Origin: SHYR01 sp034406555
GTDB taxonomy: Bacteria > Chloroflexota > Dehalococcoidia > UBA2979
Length of the DNA: 10,908 nucleotides
Assembly (NCBI GenBank): GCA_034406555.1
Contig: DASCRM010000084.1
Span: forward strand, 1-10,908
Reading direction: 5' to 3'
Positions 1 to 6,994 of this stretch are shown here, piece by piece. The notes under the pieces were generated by a model. That model was not told the DNA's origin. It searched no databases and saw only the letters and a list, made by a program, of their open reading frames with translations. Within the stretch, counting starts at the first letter, position 1. Each line of letters opens with the position of its first letter. Position numbers and translations under genes: made by a program.

Positions 1-1
1 G

Positions 2-1090
2 CAGAACGCCGACAGCGAGGGCATCGAGGGCAAGTACTTCGTCTGGACCGTCGATCAGGACGTCGAGACGCTGGGCGAGGACGACGCCGCGCTCTTCAAC
101 GACATCTACGGGGTGACCAAAGACGGCAACTTCACCGACCCCCACCACGAGGAGCTGACCAGCCGCAACGTGCTCAGCCTCACCCGCGCGATCACCCCCG
201 AGGAGGCCGACCAACTGCGAGACATGCGCGAACGCGTGCTCGCCATACGCGACGACCGCGTCCCGCCGGGCCTCGACGACAAGGTGCTGACCTCGTGGAA
301 CGGCCTCGCGCTGGCGGCCTTTGCGGAGGCCGGCCGCGTGCTCGACGAGCCGCGCTACCGCGCGGTGGCGGAGCGCAACGCCGCCTTCGTGCGCGAAGAG
401 CTCTGGCACGACAGCCGGCTGCAGCACACCTACAAGGCGGGTGTGGCGAAGGCCGATGGCCTGCTGGAGGACTACAGCTACTACGGACTCGGCCTGATCG
501 AGCTCTACCGCACCACCGGCGACCTCGCCCACCTCGAATGGGCCGCCGAGCTGCTCGATGCCGTGCTCACGCGCTTCGCCGACGATGCCGGCCCGCAGGG
601 CGACGTGCCGGGCTACTTCGACGCGCCTAACGATGGCGAAGAGCTGCTACTGCGCCAGAAGTCCTACTACGACTCCGCCGTGCCCAGCGGCAACGGCTCA
701 GTCGCACTGCTCGCGCTCTGGCTCGGCCGCTACTTCCAGCGCCTCGAGTGGATGCAGATCGGCCGCCAGACCGTGGAGGCCGCCGGCGACCAGATCCTCG
801 CTGCTCCGACCGGCTTCGGCACCACCTGGCAGGCGATCGAGCTGATGCACGCGCCGCATCGCGAGGTCGCGATCATCGGCGATCCGGCCGACCGCGAACC
901 GCTGGAACGCGAACTCGCGCGGCACTACCTGCCCTCGATGGTGATCGCCCCCGCACCGGCCGGCGGCGGGCTGCCCGTGCTCGAAGATCGTGATGGCGGC
1001 GACGCTGCGCTACCGTACGTCTGCGAGAACATGGCGTGCCAGTTGCCGGTCGCGACCGCCTCGGATCTGACGATCCAGCTCGGCGGGTAG
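2..1090 (+). CDS. YyaL/DUF255 (SPATA20-like) protein, C-terminal part, 5' end outside window
   Basis: The frame is open from base 2 to TAG at 1088-1090, giving 362 residues without a start, so the gene begins outside the left edge. The family has an N-terminal thioredoxin-like domain, which would lie upstream, and a C-terminal six-hairpin, glycosidase-like all-alpha domain, which is what is seen here. Family hallmarks are NADSEG at the very start, VLTSWNGLAL in the middle, SYYDSAVPSGNGS, and a C-terminal YVCENMACQLPV with its two conserved cysteines. Full-length members are usually about 650-700 aa, so roughly half is present. The biochemical role of the family is not settled; some annotations suggest a redox or sugar-binding function. 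A GTG at 113 could mimic a start, but the family match continues upstream of it, so I treat it as internal. No lesion is seen. Confidence 0.9.
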   Translation, partial: QNADSEGIEGKYFVWTVDQDVETLGEDDAALFNDIYGVTKDGNFTDPHHEELTSRNVLSLTRAITPEEADQLRDMRERVLAIRDDRVPPGLDDKVLTSWNGLALAAFAEAGRVLDEPRYRAVAERNAAFVREELWHDSRLQHTYKAGVAKADGLLEDYSYYGLGLIELYRTTGDLAHLEWAAELLDAVLTRFADDAGPQGDVPGYFDAPNDGEELLLRQKSYYDSAVPSGNGSVALLALWLGRYFQRLEWMQIGRQTVEAAGDQILAAPTGFGTTWQAIELMHAPHREVAIIGDPADREPLERELARHYLPSMVIAPAPAGGGLPVLEDRDGGDAALPYVCENMACQLPVATASDLTIQLGG

Positions 1091-1122
1091 CCGGCCGCTA
1101 GAGCCCCTCGGTCTGTTCTTGT

Positions 1123-1128
1123 TACCCT
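1123..1128 (+). promoter_or_regulatory. possible -10 element (TACCCT) for the 97-aa protein gene
   Basis: TACCCT fits a loose TANNNT -10 pattern and lies 49 nt before the ATG at 1178, leaving room for a leader with the Shine-Dalgarno sequence. It lacks the GCTANGAT form seen at other genes here and has no clear -35 box. The preceding gene is on the same strand 87 nt upstream, so read-through is also possible. Confidence 0.25.
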
Positions 1129-1177
1129 GCGGCCCCACCCGCCACCGGCGGAAGCGAACCAGCCAAGGAGATCCCTG

Positions 1178-1471
1178 ATGATCGTCGCTCGCACGGTGTT
1201 TCAGGCGAAGTACGGCCAGGGCGACGCGCTCGTCGGTCTGCTCAAAGAAGGCAACGAGATCCTGGCCCGGCATGGGGTGGGCGATCAGCGGATCCTGACC
1301 GACCGCACCGGTCCCTTCTTCACCGTCGTGATGGAGACCGAGATCGAGAGCCTGGGTGCGTGGGAAGAGTCCCAGAAGGCGTTCGGCGACCCGGACTTCG
1401 GCCCGTGGTTCGAGAAGATGATGCCCCTGGTCGAGTCCGGCAGCCGCGAGTTCTACGGCATCGAAGAGTAG
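1178..1471 (+). CDS. small dimeric alpha/beta-barrel (ABM/NIPSNAP-like) protein
   Basis: This 97-aa protein begins MIVARTVFQAKYGQGDAL, with a beta strand followed by a helix containing VGLLKEGNEI. A second strand pair follows (RILTDRTGPFFTVVMETE), then a helix and a terminal PLVESGSREFYGI strand. This beta-alpha-beta-beta-alpha-beta order and length are those of stand-alone ferredoxin-like dimeric barrels of the antibiotic-biosynthesis-monooxygenase or NIPSNAP type. Such proteins act as small oxygenases, isomerases or ligand binders, and no substrate can be read from the sequence. AAGGAG at 1165-1170 with a 7-nt spacer supports the ATG. The gene sits 87 nt after the YyaL gene and converges on the lyase gene, with only 16 nt between the two stop codons. 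The fold call is by pattern, not by a specific motif. Confidence 0.75.
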   Translation: MIVARTVFQAKYGQGDALVGLLKEGNEILARHGVGDQRILTDRTGPFFTVVMETEIESLGAWEESQKAFGDPDFGPWFEKMMPLVESGSREFYGIEE

Positions 1472-1487
1472 CCTCGCGCCCGCCTCG

Positions 1488-2858
1488 CTAGGGAGCCGTG
1501 GGCAATGCCCGCAGCTCTGCCGCCAGCGAGCGCCCGAGCCCAGCCTGTTCACGCGCCATGAAGGCGCACTGTCCGGTATAGCGGGCCGGGTCGAGCAACT
1601 CGTCGATCTCCGCGGCAGTGAAGCGGTCGCGTAGCTCCTCGCTCTCTGCCAGCAGCTCGCGGAACGTCTTGTCGGTGGTCGCGACGGCCTGCGCCGCGTC
1701 GTAGACCGCGTCGTGCGCTCGCTGGCGGCCGATCGTCGCGCCGAGCTCCAGCATCAGCGCCTCCGCCATGATCATCCCGCCGGAGAGATCGAGGTTCTGG
1801 CGCATCCGCTCCGGGAACACCTGCAGCCCGGCGATCAGCTCGTGGAGGCGAGAGAGGATGTCGCCAGTCAGCCCGGTGGCGTCGACAATCGCGCGGCCCA
1901 TCATCACGCTGGTCGTGCGGTCGGCCTCGTGCTCCGTCTGCATCGCCTCGAGCGCCAGCGGCACGATCGCGCGCAACTGCGCGCCCGCCGCGATCACGTC
2001 CTGGCTCAGCTTCGGGTTGCGCTTCTGCGGCATCGTGCTGCTGCCGACGGTGCCGGCGGAGATCGGCTCTTCGACCTCGCCGAACTCCTGCTTCATCAGC
2101 GTGTAGGTCTCAAACCCCACTTTGGCGCAGGTCGCGCCGAGCATCCCGAGGATCGTGATGTATTCCGCCTGGTGGTCGGCGATCGTGCGTGCCGGCACCG
2201 GCATCGGCCGCATCTGCAGCTTCTCGGCGTAGCGTCGCTGCAACTCGAATGCCTGGTCGCCGAATGAGGCCATCGTCCCGGCCCCGCCGCCGAGCATCGC
2301 GACGAAGATGCGAGGCCCCACCGCGTACAGCCGTTCGACGTGCCTCGACAGCTCGTCGATCCAGCCCGCGACCTTGAACCCGAACGTCGCCGGCAGCGCG
2401 TGTTGCCCATGGGTGCGCCCGGGCAACAGGTAGTCGGCCGTGCGCTCAGCGAGGTCGGCCATCGCCTCGATCACGTCGGCGAGCTGCCCGAGGAAGATGT
2501 GGTGCGCTCGGCGTAGCTGCATCAGCTGGCCGGTCTGCGTGATGTTCTGCGTCGTCGCGCCCCAGTGCACGTAGCCGCCGGCATCGCCATCGCAGATGCG
2601 GTCGAGCTCCCAGATGATCGGCACCAGTCCGTGCCCGGTGACACGCAGGCTCTCGACGATGCGGTTGCGGTCGAGCAGTTCGACGTGCGCCTTCTTCGCG
2701 ATTTCCTCCGCGGCCTCCTGCGGGATCATCCCCAGCTCCGCCTCGGCCTGCGCGAGCGCCGCCTCGACATCAAGCCACGACTGCCATCGCTGCGACTCCG
2801 TGAACAGATCGCGCACACCCGGATCGGGCACTCGTAGCGCTGTCGGTTGATCCATCAT
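1488..2858 (-). CDS. fumarase/aspartase-superfamily lyase (adenylosuccinate lyase / PcaB-like)
   Basis: The 456-aa product is full length for the class II fumarase/aspartase superfamily, homotetramers that eliminate or add across a C-C bond to release fumarate or an equivalent. It shows the three conserved regions in order: VHWGATTQN (about 98-105), THGQHALPATFG (149-160, with the general-acid/base-region His150), and the flexible signature loop GSSTMPQKRNP (272-282) bearing the catalytic-region Ser273/Ser274. A C-terminal helical domain (about 370-456) resembles that of adenylosuccinate lyase and 3-carboxy-muconate cycloisomerase (PcaB). Two tandem ATG codons occur; AGGAGG (2864-2869) is 5 nt from the first and 8 nt from the second. 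No purine-synthesis genes are adjacent, so a catabolic role (PcaB or related) is as likely as PurB. The exact substrate is unassigned. Confidence 0.9.
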   Translation of the reverse strand: MMDQPTALRVPDPGVRDLFTESQRWQSWLDVEAALAQAEAELGMIPQEAAEEIAKKAHVELLDRNRIVESLRVTGHGLVPIIWELDRICDGDAGGYVHWGATTQNITQTGQLMQLRRAHHIFLGQLADVIEAMADLAERTADYLLPGRTHGQHALPATFGFKVAGWIDELSRHVERLYAVGPRIFVAMLGGGAGTMASFGDQAFELQRRYAEKLQMRPMPVPARTIADHQAEYITILGMLGATCAKVGFETYTLMKQEFGEVEEPISAGTVGSSTMPQKRNPKLSQDVIAAGAQLRAIVPLALEAMQTEHEADRTTSVMMGRAIVDATGLTGDILSRLHELIAGLQVFPERMRQNLDLSGGMIMAEALMLELGATIGRQRAHDAVYDAAQAVATTDKTFRELLAESEELRDRFTAAEIDELLDPARYTGQCAFMAREQAGLGRSLAAELRALPTAP

Positions 2859-2890
2859 CTCGACCTCCTACCTCACATCTGGTCGGGCGC

Positions 2891-2898
2891 ATCTTAGC
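2891..2898 (-). promoter_or_regulatory. putative extended -10 element GCTAAGAT of the lyase gene
   Basis: On the minus strand this reads GCTAAGAT and is followed by GCGCCC. The 14-nt string through GCGCCC is identical to the one in front of the gene at 10801. It lies 32 nt before the lyase ATG, giving a predicted leader of about 25 nt containing the AGGAGG Shine-Dalgarno. No TTGACA-like -35 box is visible at normal spacing. Confidence 0.5.
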
Positions 2899-2920
2899 TG
2901 CCGGGGAAACACTCCCGCCC

Positions 2921-3867
2921 ATGACCTCCAACGCAGCAGCCTCCGGCATCGACCCGCGCGAGGTGCTCGCGACCGCCGGCTGGACGGACTGCGAGGGCTT
3001 CGCACCCGTCGAGGGCGGCTGGGACAACCTGATCTGACGATTCGAGAGCGCCGATGGGGCGGGCCACGCGCTGCGCCTCTACCGCCTCAGCGACGACACC
3101 GACGCGCTGACCGCCGGTGCGGCGTGGGAAGAGAAGGCGTTGCGCACCGCGCTCGCTCTCGGCCTCCCCGCGCCGGCGATCGAGGCCTCCGACAATTACG
3201 GGGCCGCGCCGTTCTCGGTCCAGCAGTGGCTACCGGGCCAGCCGTTGATCGCGGGCATTGAGCGCACGCCGTGGCGTATCTGGAGCCTCGGACGAGCCTT
3301 CGGGCGGCTGCAGGCACAGACGCACGAACTGGCGCCGCCTGAGCTGCTGCGGCCAGACCCGCACAGCTGGGTCGGCGACCAGCGAGCTGCTGAGAAGCTG
3401 TCGCTTGGCGGGCTCTGGAATGCCGTGCGCGAAACAGCGACGAACAACGTCTTCTGCCACTTCGACTTCCACCCTCTGAACGTGCTCGTCGAAGGCAGTC
3501 ACGTCAGCGCCCTGCTCGACTTCCCAAACGCATCGCTCGGTGACCGCCGCGCGGACCTCGGCGCACGCAGGCGATCCTCTCGGCGGCGCCGGTTCCGCCC
3601 AGTCCGCTCAAGCCGATCCTCAAGCTGGCGCGCGGGTGGTTCGTCGGCGCATGGAAGCGCGGTTACGAGTCCGAAGCAGGGCCGACCTTCACACTCGATC
3701 CGCTGTTCGAGGCGTGGGGAGCCGCAACCGTCCTCGGCGACACGCTCGGCGCGGTCGAGGAGGATCGAGGCTGGGCGGAGCAGGATGACCTGCAACCGGT
3801 ACACGACTACCTCGATGGTCGACTTGCCGCAGCGGGGATCCGACGGGGTGAACCCGCCTCAGGCTGA
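2921..3867 (+). pseudogene. APH/choline-kinase-type phosphotransferase with nonsense codon and frameshift
   Basis: Starting at ATG 2921, the frame reads a normal APH-like N-terminus up to GGWDNLI, then meets TGA at 3035-3037 where a Trp codon (TGG) would continue as RFESADG. The same frame goes on through LRLYRLSDD, the kinase motif HFDFHPLNVL (3458-3487, catalytic-loop Asp and Asn intact) and ALLDFPNASLGDRRADL with the metal-binding Asp. Near 3559-3563 one base is missing. The homologous reading resumes in the next frame as RTQAILSAAP to a TGA at 3865-3867. Repairing both lesions gives 315 aa, normal for the family of small-molecule kinases. No Shine-Dalgarno precedes the ATG. Its end overlaps the minus-strand gene at 3859 by 9 nt. 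It may be a real pseudogene or a correct gene with sequence errors; as written it cannot yield a full kinase. Confidence 0.8.
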
Positions 3868-4203
3868 GAGCCGCAGCGGCAGCCCGTCGTGCTCGTCAAT
3901 AGGAAGCGGGCGGATGCCACGGAGCTCGCCCGCTGTGCAGCCACAAGCCTGGCCATCATGCGACTCGTCGATCACCTCGGAGCAGCTGTCACCGGAGAGC
4001 TCCTGACAGCCGGGCATCGTCTCGTCGAACCGCGCACGCGCACATTGTGGGGAGTGCACGGCTTCGTCGTAGATGTAGCCGATCGGGCCTCGGTCGATGG
4101 GTGACTCGACCCAGACCTCCACGCGCACGCAGCCGTGGCTGTCCATGTCACAGCCTTCTTCGCGGCACCCATGCCAGTAGACAGTCTCGCGACGAGTAGA
4201 CAT
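3859..4203 (-). CDS. unrecognised 114-aa cysteine-rich small protein
   Basis: I do not recognise this protein. It has eight cysteines (residues 13, 18, 25, 54, 66, 74, 87, 89) and five histidines, including HGCREEGCDMDSHGC near the N-terminus and a late CGC. A hydrophobic strand-like core VRVEVWVESP is followed by GPIGYIYDEAV. There is no signal peptide or membrane segment. The spacing could suit zinc binding, but no named zinc-finger pattern fits. Support for coding: GAGG at 4211-4214 lies 7 nt before the ATG, about three quarters of codons end in G or C by my count, and the composition (Asp, Glu, Gly, Val rich) is protein-like rather than the Arg/Ala/Ser-rich look of shadow frames. It fills most of the gap between two kinase genes and overlaps the end of the broken one by 9 nt. 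A chance open frame remains possible. Confidence 0.5.
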   Translation of the reverse strand: MSTRRETVYWHGCREEGCDMDSHGCVRVEVWVESPIDRGPIGYIYDEAVHSPQCARARFDETMPGCQELSGDSCSEVIDESHDGQACGCTAGELRGIRPLPIDEHDGLPLRLSA

Positions 4204-4298
4204 CTCACGTCCTCGAAGGTGAGCGCGGCAGACACTCCATCATCGGCAGATCGCGGTGGAAGTTGAGGGCGATCGGCTGCACCACGCGTAGCCAGCAC

Positions 4299-4306
4299 GC
4301 TATGAT
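4299..4306 (+). promoter_or_regulatory. putative extended -10 element GCTATGAT of the kinase gene
   Basis: GCTATGAT contains TATGAT, one mismatch from the consensus -10 TATAAT. It ends 26 nt before the ATG at 4333. Transcription would start at about 4313, leaving a leader of about 20 nt with the GAGGGGG ribosome-binding site. It is one of four GCTANGAT elements in front of genes in this window. No clear -35 box is seen. Confidence 0.55.
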
Positions 4307-4332
4307 GCCGGTCGCGCTTCAGAGGGGGTCCG

Positions 4333-5520
4333 ATGGCAAAGCAAGAGATACCGGCACACGCCGGTGAGCTGACCGCCGAATGGCTCACCGCATCGCTCCG
4401 CAGCGGCGACGTGATCGCGCCGACCGCGTCCGTCAGCTCGTTCGAGAGCACCACGCTCGGTGACGGCGAGGGCTTCATCGGCGACCTTGCGCGCGTCACC
4501 CTTAGCTACGACGATGCGATCAGCGACGCTCCGGCGTCGCTGATCGCCAAGTTCCCGACCGACGTCGATGCGAATCGCCAGATGGGCGAGATGTTCGGCC
4601 TCTACGAGCACGAGATCCGCTTCTACACGGAGCTCGCTAGCGAGGTGCCGGTACGTAAGCCGGCCTTCTACTTCAGCGCAATGGACGCCGCACCTGCGCC
4701 AGCGGGCGTCGTGCAGGCGATCCTCAACCTGCTCCCCACCGGCATCGTGCTCAAGTTACTCGGCCCGCTGGGCCGGGCCAGTGGATCGCGGCGCTTCGTC
4801 GTGTTGATCGAAGACCTCGCACCCGGCCGCGTCGGCGATCAGGTCGCCGGGCTGACCGTCGCGGAGGCGGAACTCGCGCTCGCTAACCTCGCGAAGCTGC
4901 ACGCGCACTTCTGGAACGACCCGAGGCTGGAAGCGATCGACTGGATCGCGCCGCTCAACGACCACTCGCGGATCCAGCAGGGGCTCTTCAAGCAATCGCG
5001 TCCGGAGTTCCTGGAGGAGTTCAAGGGCATCCTCCCCGACCGAGCGATCGAACTGGCCAACTGGCTCGTCGACCACGGCGTCGAACTGCTCGACCACCTC
5101 AGCAGCCGCCCCTATACCGTGCTCCACGGCGACTTTCGCCCGGACAATCTCTTCTTCGGTGACGGCAAGACCGACTACCCGTTGGCGGTGATCGACTGGC
5201 AGTCACTGAGCCGCGGGTCGGGCCCGTACGACCTTGCCTACTTCCTCGGCTGGAGCATCAACGAGGAAGATCATGGCGCGGTCGACGGCCTGCTCGAGGG
5301 CTACCACGCAGCGCTGGTTGAGAACGGCGTCTCCGACTACAGCCTCGATCGCTGCAAGCGCGATCACGTGCTCGGCCAGCTGATGGTGCTGCATCGCGGC
5401 ATCTTCTTGATCGGCCAGCTCGACCTCTCGCACGAACGTGGTCAGGCGCTGGTGCAGGCGACACTTGAGCGCACGCTCGGCAACCTGCCGATGGCCGACC
5501 TCGACCACGTCTTCGACTAG
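4333..5520 (+). CDS. ecdysteroid-kinase-like / APH-fold phosphotransferase
   Basis: The 395-aa protein has the protein-kinase-like APH fold. An N-lobe ASLIAKFP carries the probable ATP-binding Lys73, and YEHEIRFY (91-98) carries the probable helix-C Glu. The hinge is near RFVVLIEDL (154-162), the catalytic loop is VLHGDFRPDNLFF (263-275, with Asp267 and Asn272), and the metal-binding Asp288 lies in VIDWQ, followed by GPYDLAYFL. Length and layout match the EcKinase/DUF1679-like branch often mis-annotated as oxidoreductase; members phosphorylate hydroxyl groups of small molecules. The substrate is unknown. GAGGGGG (4322-4328) supports the ATG at 4333. The gene stands alone on the plus strand and converges on the amidohydrolase with 3 nt between stop codons. 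All kinase residues are present, in contrast to the broken relative at 2921. Confidence 0.88.
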   Translation: MAKQEIPAHAGELTAEWLTASLRSGDVIAPTASVSSFESTTLGDGEGFIGDLARVTLSYDDAISDAPASLIAKFPTDVDANRQMGEMFGLYEHEIRFYTELASEVPVRKPAFYFSAMDAAPAPAGVVQAILNLLPTGIVLKLLGPLGRASGSRRFVVLIEDLAPGRVGDQVAGLTVAEAELALANLAKLHAHFWNDPRLEAIDWIAPLNDHSRIQQGLFKQSRPEFLEEFKGILPDRAIELANWLVDHGVELLDHLSSRPYTVLHGDFRPDNLFFGDGKTDYPLAVIDWQSLSRGSGPYDLAYFLGWSINEEDHGAVDGLLEGYHAALVENGVSDYSLDRCKRDHVLGQLMVLHRGIFLIGQLDLSHERGQALVQATLERTLGNLPMADLDHVFD

Positions 5521-5523
5521 CGG

Positions 5524-6921
5524 CTAGCCAGCCGCCAGCGCGTACATCGCGGCGTTCGAGGGGTCGACGACCTCGTGTTCAACGCCGCCACTGCGCGCCG
5601 CGTCGACGCCGGCCTCGGTGACGAGCAAGGTGCCGGACTCGCCCACTACCTCACCGTCGATCATCACCGGCTGCCCCGCGACCAGCGACATCGTGGCGAT
5701 GCCACGATCGAGGTCGAGCGCGGTGACATCCGCGTCCGCGCCGACGCCGAGGTGGCCTTTGCGATCGAGACCCATCATCGCTGCGGGTCGGAGCGATGCG
5801 CGACACACGTAGTCGCCGAGCGTGATCGCGCCGAGCCGCACCATCGCGAGGCCGCGATCGACCATCCAGTTGCGGGGGATGCCGCCGCCATCGGTCGCGA
5901 GCGCGTCGACGATGAACTCGCCGTCATCGTGGCGCGCCATCATCAACGCCACGGCAGCCTCGGCCGGGGTCACCGGGAAGCTGACGCCGATGTTGGTGCC
6001 CGCGCCCTCCCACTCCGCGACCGCCTCTTCGCCCGTGATTAGTACGACGCGGCCGCCACGCGTCACGTAGACGCTGCAATAGCCGTCGAGGATCGCCTGC
6101 CGCATCGCCAGGCAGTTGCGCGTCACCTGGTCGCCGACCTCATCGCCATCGCAGTGGCCGGACGTGGCGTTGCCGCCACCGACCTGGGTGCTGAGGTACG
6201 ACTCGCTGACAACGCGCCCGCGCATGCCGGCCAGGATGTCGAGCACTTCCTCGCACTCCCGCAGCGCCGGCTCGACCATCCCGCGACAGTAGGCAGCGAC
6301 GTGTGCAACCTGCACGCGCCCGTGCTCGCCGAGAATCTGCGGCAACTCGCGCACGCCGTGCAGGTTGCTCGACGACTCCGTCGTACCGATGTGATAGGCG
6401 ACGTAGACGCCGAGCCGGTTGGCAATCTCTATACAGCGTGCGGTCGCGTCCGGTGTCAGCGGGACGTGCCCGCCGAGGATCTTGAGTCCGAACGCACCAG
6501 CCGCCATCTCCGCCTCGATCGACGCCGTGATCTCGGTGTCGTCCGGGTCTTGCCGTCCCTCGGAGGCGGCTGTAGACGAGAGCAGCGCCGCGACGTTGAG
6601 GCCCGCGCCGGAACCCCGCATACCCTCGATCAGCGCGTCGAGCTTGCTGCCCATGTCGAGCACGGTCGTGACGCCGGTCTCCGCAGCCATGCGGTGCCCG
6701 ACCGCGCGCGTGCGGCTACCAAATCCGCCGACATGCACGTGGGTATCCACGATGCCCGGCATCACGGCGCGATCCGAGAGGTCGATCACGCGCTCGGCGT
6801 CGCTCAAGCGCTCTTCGACCGCCACGACTCGGCCGTCGGAGATGCCGAGGTCGCGCGGCCCGTCGACTCCGCTCGCCGGATCGATCAGCCGCCCGCAGCG
6901 CAGCAGTACGTCGTAGCTCAT
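5524..6921 (-). CDS. metal-dependent amidohydrolase (dihydroorotase/enamidase-like)
   Basis: The 465-aa protein is a full-length member of the amidohydrolase superfamily, which hydrolyses amide or cyclic amide bonds with one or two divalent metals in a TIM barrel. Its N-terminus forms the small beta-sandwich (MSYDVLLRCGRLIDPASG), leading into MPGIVDTHVHVGG with the metal ligands His61 and His63. Further candidate ligands are Lys147 in FGLKILGGH (probable carboxylated bridging lysine), His177 in AYHIGTTES, His207 in VQVAHVAAY, and Asp344 in ATDGGG. The sandwich closes with GADADVTALD. The pattern suits a binuclear deacylase, dihydroorotase-like or enamidase-like enzyme; pyrimidine synthesis genes are absent nearby. 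GAGG at 6928-6931 lies 6 nt before the ATG. The gene is divergent from the CoA-transferase gene, sharing a 73-nt spacer. Confidence 0.88.
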   Translation of the reverse strand: MSYDVLLRCGRLIDPASGVDGPRDLGISDGRVVAVEERLSDAERVIDLSDRAVMPGIVDTHVHVGGFGSRTRAVGHRMAAETGVTTVLDMGSKLDALIEGMRGSGAGLNVAALLSSTAASEGRQDPDDTEITASIEAEMAAGAFGLKILGGHVPLTPDATARCIEIANRLGVYVAYHIGTTESSSNLHGVRELPQILGEHGRVQVAHVAAYCRGMVEPALRECEEVLDILAGMRGRVVSESYLSTQVGGGNATSGHCDGDEVGDQVTRNCLAMRQAILDGYCSVYVTRGGRVVLITGEEAVAEWEGAGTNIGVSFPVTPAEAAVALMMARHDDGEFIVDALATDGGGIPRNWMVDRGLAMVRLGAITLGDYVCRASLRPAAMMGLDRKGHLGVGADADVTALDLDRGIATMSLVAGQPVMIDGEVVGESGTLLVTEAGVDAARSGGVEHEVVDPSNAAMYALAAG

Positions 6922-6952
6922 CCGTCACCTCAGCTCTCAGCGCTTCTCCTTG

Positions 6953-6958
6953 TATCAT
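6953..6958 (+). promoter_or_regulatory. possible -10 element (TATCAT) of the CoA-transferase gene
   Basis: TATCAT lies 36 nt before the ATG at 6995, within the 73-nt divergent spacer. It would give a leader of about 30 nt containing GGAGG (6984-6988). It does not carry the GC prefix of the other elements and no -35 box is obvious. The amidohydrolase promoter must lie in the same spacer or inside the facing gene, but I cannot place it. Confidence 0.35.
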
Positions 6959-6994
6959 CCCGCCGAGACGGGCGCCCCGGTGCGGAGGCCGAGC

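Noticed and set aside
1010..1552. 180-codon minus-strand open frame over the YyaL end and the small barrel gene
   Set aside because: It overlaps three well-supported genes in antisense and has no domain pattern.
1488..2858. Naming the lyase purB
   Set aside because: The superfamily signature alone does not separate adenylosuccinate lyase from PcaB-like or other lyases, and no purine gene is adjacent.
3035..3037. TGA read as Trp by an altered genetic code
   Set aside because: All other genes use TGG for Trp, and TGA ends the CoA-transferase, SDR-adjacent and Cys-rich reading frames sensibly. Only one in-frame TGA is seen and the same gene also has a frameshift, so a lesion or error is simpler.
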